Shown in pieces: positions 34,834 to 36,270 of a DNA stretch of 36,270 bases. Location of the stretch: the NCBI RefSeq assembly GCF_013870535.1, contig NZ_JACBXC010000006.1, positions 1 to 36,270 on the forward strand, in the 5' to 3' direction. Below the pieces are notes generated by a model. The model worked only from the letters and a program-made list of their open reading frames with translations. It made no database searches and was not told where the DNA came from. The position numbers were made by a program, and so were the translations under genes. The stretch comes from Streptomyces phytophilus. GTDB taxonomy: Bacteria; Actinomycetota; Actinomycetes; Streptomycetales; Streptomycetaceae. The stretch's first letter is position 1. Every line of letters begins with the position of its first letter.

Positions 34834-35420
34834 GTGCCATCACGCAGCGTGGCCGCGTGCCTGACGTACTGGCTCGACGCTGTCGCCGTCCACCAGCTCC
34901 GCGAGAACACCCACACCCGCTACACCGCCGCCACCCGGCTCTACCTCATCCCCGGCCTCGGACGAAAGAAGCTCGGCAAGCTCACCGCCAAGGACGTCCG
35001 CACCGGCACACCCCGGCCCCGCGGCTTCGAACCCCTCACTGCGGAGGAAGCGCGTGAGTTCCTGGCCGCCGCCAGCGGTCACCGGTTACAGGCGCTGTTC
35101 GAACTCGCTCTGCACACCGGGCTCCGCCAGCGCGAACTCCTCGGCCTGCGCTGGGAAGACCTCGACCTCGCCGGCGGAGTTGCCGGCATCCGACGCACCC
35201 TCCAGCGCACCAACTCGGCGGCCTGACCGCCCTGCCGACCAAGACACCCAGAGTTCGGAACGGCGGATCGCACTGCCCATGCCGTGCCTGCGCTCCCTCG
35301 AACAGCACCGCGACCAACAGCGCCATGAACGCGAAGCGGCAGGCACCGGCTGAAAGGACAACGGCTACGTCTTCACCCGGCCCGACGACGGCGACGACCC
35401 GCCGCGTTATGCAGTCCTCG
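34834..35420 (+). pseudogene. Tyrosine-integrase fragment B, internally deleted and frameshifted
   Basis: The first part (34834-35220) reads a core-binding domain (RENTHTRYTAATRLYLIPGL, LGKLTAKDVRT) fused directly to the catalytic domain (GFEPLTAEEAREFLAAA, LHTGLRQRELLGLRWEDLDL). From memory of the family about 70 residues are missing between the two, joined at a shared VRT. A frameshift near 35215 follows, after which another frame reads SSERRIALPMPCLRSLEQHR, then a TGA at 35351, then KDNGYVFTRPDDG. The Tyr-containing end is absent. Clearly non-functional. Confidence 0.8.
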
Positions 35421-35455
35421 TCCGCTGACGTTGCCGTCAGCTACTGCTGTCAGAC

Positions 35456-35503
35456 GCCCCAGAAGCCCCAGCCTAGTCATGGTTCGGGTAGGGCTTCTGG
35501 GGC
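35456..35503. terminator. Strong 13-bp hairpin, probable terminator of the toxin-immunity operon
   Basis: GCCCCAGAAGCCC (35456-35468) is the exact reverse complement of 35491-35503, with a 22-base loop. It lies 18 bp beyond the stop of the immunity gene and after the integrase debris, where a terminator is expected. There is no T tract, as is usual in high-GC actinobacteria. Confidence 0.65.
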
Positions 35504-35520
35504 GCAGAGACCCGACGAGA

Positions 35521-35850
35521 TTACTCGGAACTGTGCAAGCGCTCCGTTCTCAAGAAAGTGTCCAGTTCATCGAATAGAATGGTGACAGCTTTCGAACTCT
35601 CTTCACGCATAGCCGCCACCCAGAAGTCGTTTCCCGAATCAGGATAGGCGATTCTGACCAGCAATACCGGCAGCGCAAGATTTGCGCCGAGCCCCGACTT
35701 AGTCGCCAGCCATTCCCGGAACCCTTCCAGGAATCGCCAATCAGTCGCCGCGTCAATGCCCGTAAGAAACGCAACCATTTCACCGAGCGTGCTGACCCCG
35801 TACGCGCGGGGACGCCTACGCACGTCGGCTAGCCGTTCATGCAGCTCCAT
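35521..35850 (-). CDS. Probable immunity protein of the adjacent polymorphic toxin
   Basis: This 109-aa soluble protein is predicted mostly helical (MELHERLADVRRRP, GMVAFLTGID-like, FREWLATKSG, then EESSKAVTILFDELDTFL). No catalytic motif is visible and I do not recognise the family. It starts 11 bp after the end of the toxin gene and on the same strand, the standard place for a cognate immunity gene of a contact-dependent or secreted toxin. GC content is lower than in the island. The role is inferred from context. Confidence 0.6.
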   Translation of the reverse strand: MELHERLADVRRRPRAYGVSTLGEMVAFLTGIDAATDWRFLEGFREWLATKSGLGANLALPVLLVRIAYPDSGNDFWVAAMREESSKAVTILFDELDTFLRTERLHSSE

Positions 35851-35861
35851 AGCTCCATCCG

Positions 35862-36270
35862 CTACCTGGGAGCCGGATTGAAGACAAGATCATCACCATA
35901 CTCCCAATTTGCTCGATAGTCGGCGATTGATTCGCCGTATCTTCCTGTGGTCGCATCGAATACTCGACCATCCTTCACGACGACATCGTGATAATTCCAG
36001 CCGCTGTCGACACCGCGATACTTACCCAACTGGGGCGCACCGTATCGGTCCGTTATCCGCATGATGTCACCGCCGATGACCGACTGAATATGGTCGGCTA
36101 CCTTCTCACATCCGCCGGTTCCGCATACTTGCGCTGCCGTTTTAGGCTTCCAGTCGTCTCCCAGGTCGGGGCCACAACCTGAATTATGAACCAGAACCGG
36201 GGTGTCGCCAACGAGCACATAGTACGTGTGTTTGTCGTTGACGGTCAGGTTGTAGACGGTGGTTTGGGTG
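35862..36270 (-). CDS. C-terminal end of a HINT-containing polymorphic toxin (5' part outside window)
   Basis: The frame is open from the window edge: residues VYNLTVNDKHTYYVLVGDTP followed by VLVHNSG are the end of a pretoxin HINT (intein-like) domain as in Rhs/WapA-type proteins. After it comes a toxin tip of about 95 residues. It contains a Cys pair (QVCGTGGCEKVADH), a His (GWNYHDVVV) and an Asp (VFDATTG), in the order and spacing of a papain- or transglutaminase-like catalytic triad. The tip would be released or presented after HINT autoproteolysis and act as a protease or deamidase; the activity is inference. The main part of the gene lies beyond 36270. Confidence 0.75.
   Translation of the reverse strand, partial: TQTTVYNLTVNDKHTYYVLVGDTPVLVHNSGCGPDLGDDWKPKTAAQVCGTGGCEKVADHIQSVIGGDIMRITDRYGAPQLGKYRGVDSGWNYHDVVVKDGRVFDATTGRYGESIADYRANWEYGDDLVFNPAPR

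Noticed and set aside
1..36270. CRISPR arrays, rRNA genes, complete tRNA genes
   Set aside because: No regularly spaced repeats, rRNA-like tracts or full cloverleaf were seen on either strand by reading; a covariance-model scan would be needed for certainty.

Overview
The sequence is very GC-rich with strongly G/C-biased third codon positions. It carries integrase, excisionase, XRE and DUF2637 genes of the kind found on actinomycete integrative and conjugative elements (AICEs), so the host is most likely Streptomyces or a close relative. The window is an accessory island, not core chromosome. Family assignments are from reading translated motifs; no database search was possible.

Layout. (1) 1-3460: right end of an AICE, with an edge-truncated Cys-rich protein, an excisionase-like protein, two divergent XRE regulators around an operator-rich gap, and a tyrosine integrase. 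It ends in the 3' half of a tRNA-Arg(CCT) gene, which reads as an attachment site. (2) 3461-7700: mobile-element debris: a second tRNA-like att remnant, a large serine recombinase, a decayed IS1380-type transposase and a small membrane protein. (3) 7889-33433: a complete Dpd island, the 7-deazaguanine-in-DNA modification and restriction system first described in Salmonella Montevideo. (4) 33434-35503: AICE debris again, with a DUF2637 transfer-type membrane protein and two tandem broken tyrosine-integrase fragments. (5) 35504-36270: the C-terminal end of a HINT-containing polymorphic toxin and its probable immunity gene.

How the Dpd genes work together. queC, queE, queD and folE2 (30085-32560, + strand) make preQ0 from GTP. 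No queF or ordinary tgt is present, so the product appears dedicated to DNA. Divergently, dpdC, a dpdB paralog, dpdA and a second dpdB paralog (29974-25564, - strand) form the modification operon. By the established model DpdA, with DpdB, exchanges guanine in DNA for preQ0, and DpdC converts it to the amide form (dADG). Converging on this from the left is a tightly packed 17.5-kb + strand operon, dpdE-F-G-H-I-J-K plus a candidate dpdD. It encodes an SNF2/RapA-type ATPase, a RecQ-like helicase, a P-loop ATPase, a DUF1998-type helicase and a phospholipase-D-fold nuclease, which together form the restriction arm.

The Dpd system itself is known. The unusual features here are two DpdB paralogs flanking DpdA, a DUF2325-like tail on the candidate DpdD, Tudor/SH3-like N-terminal segments on DpdE, an unrecognised gene following folE2, an integrase lacking its first catalytic arginine, and nested integration scars on both sides.
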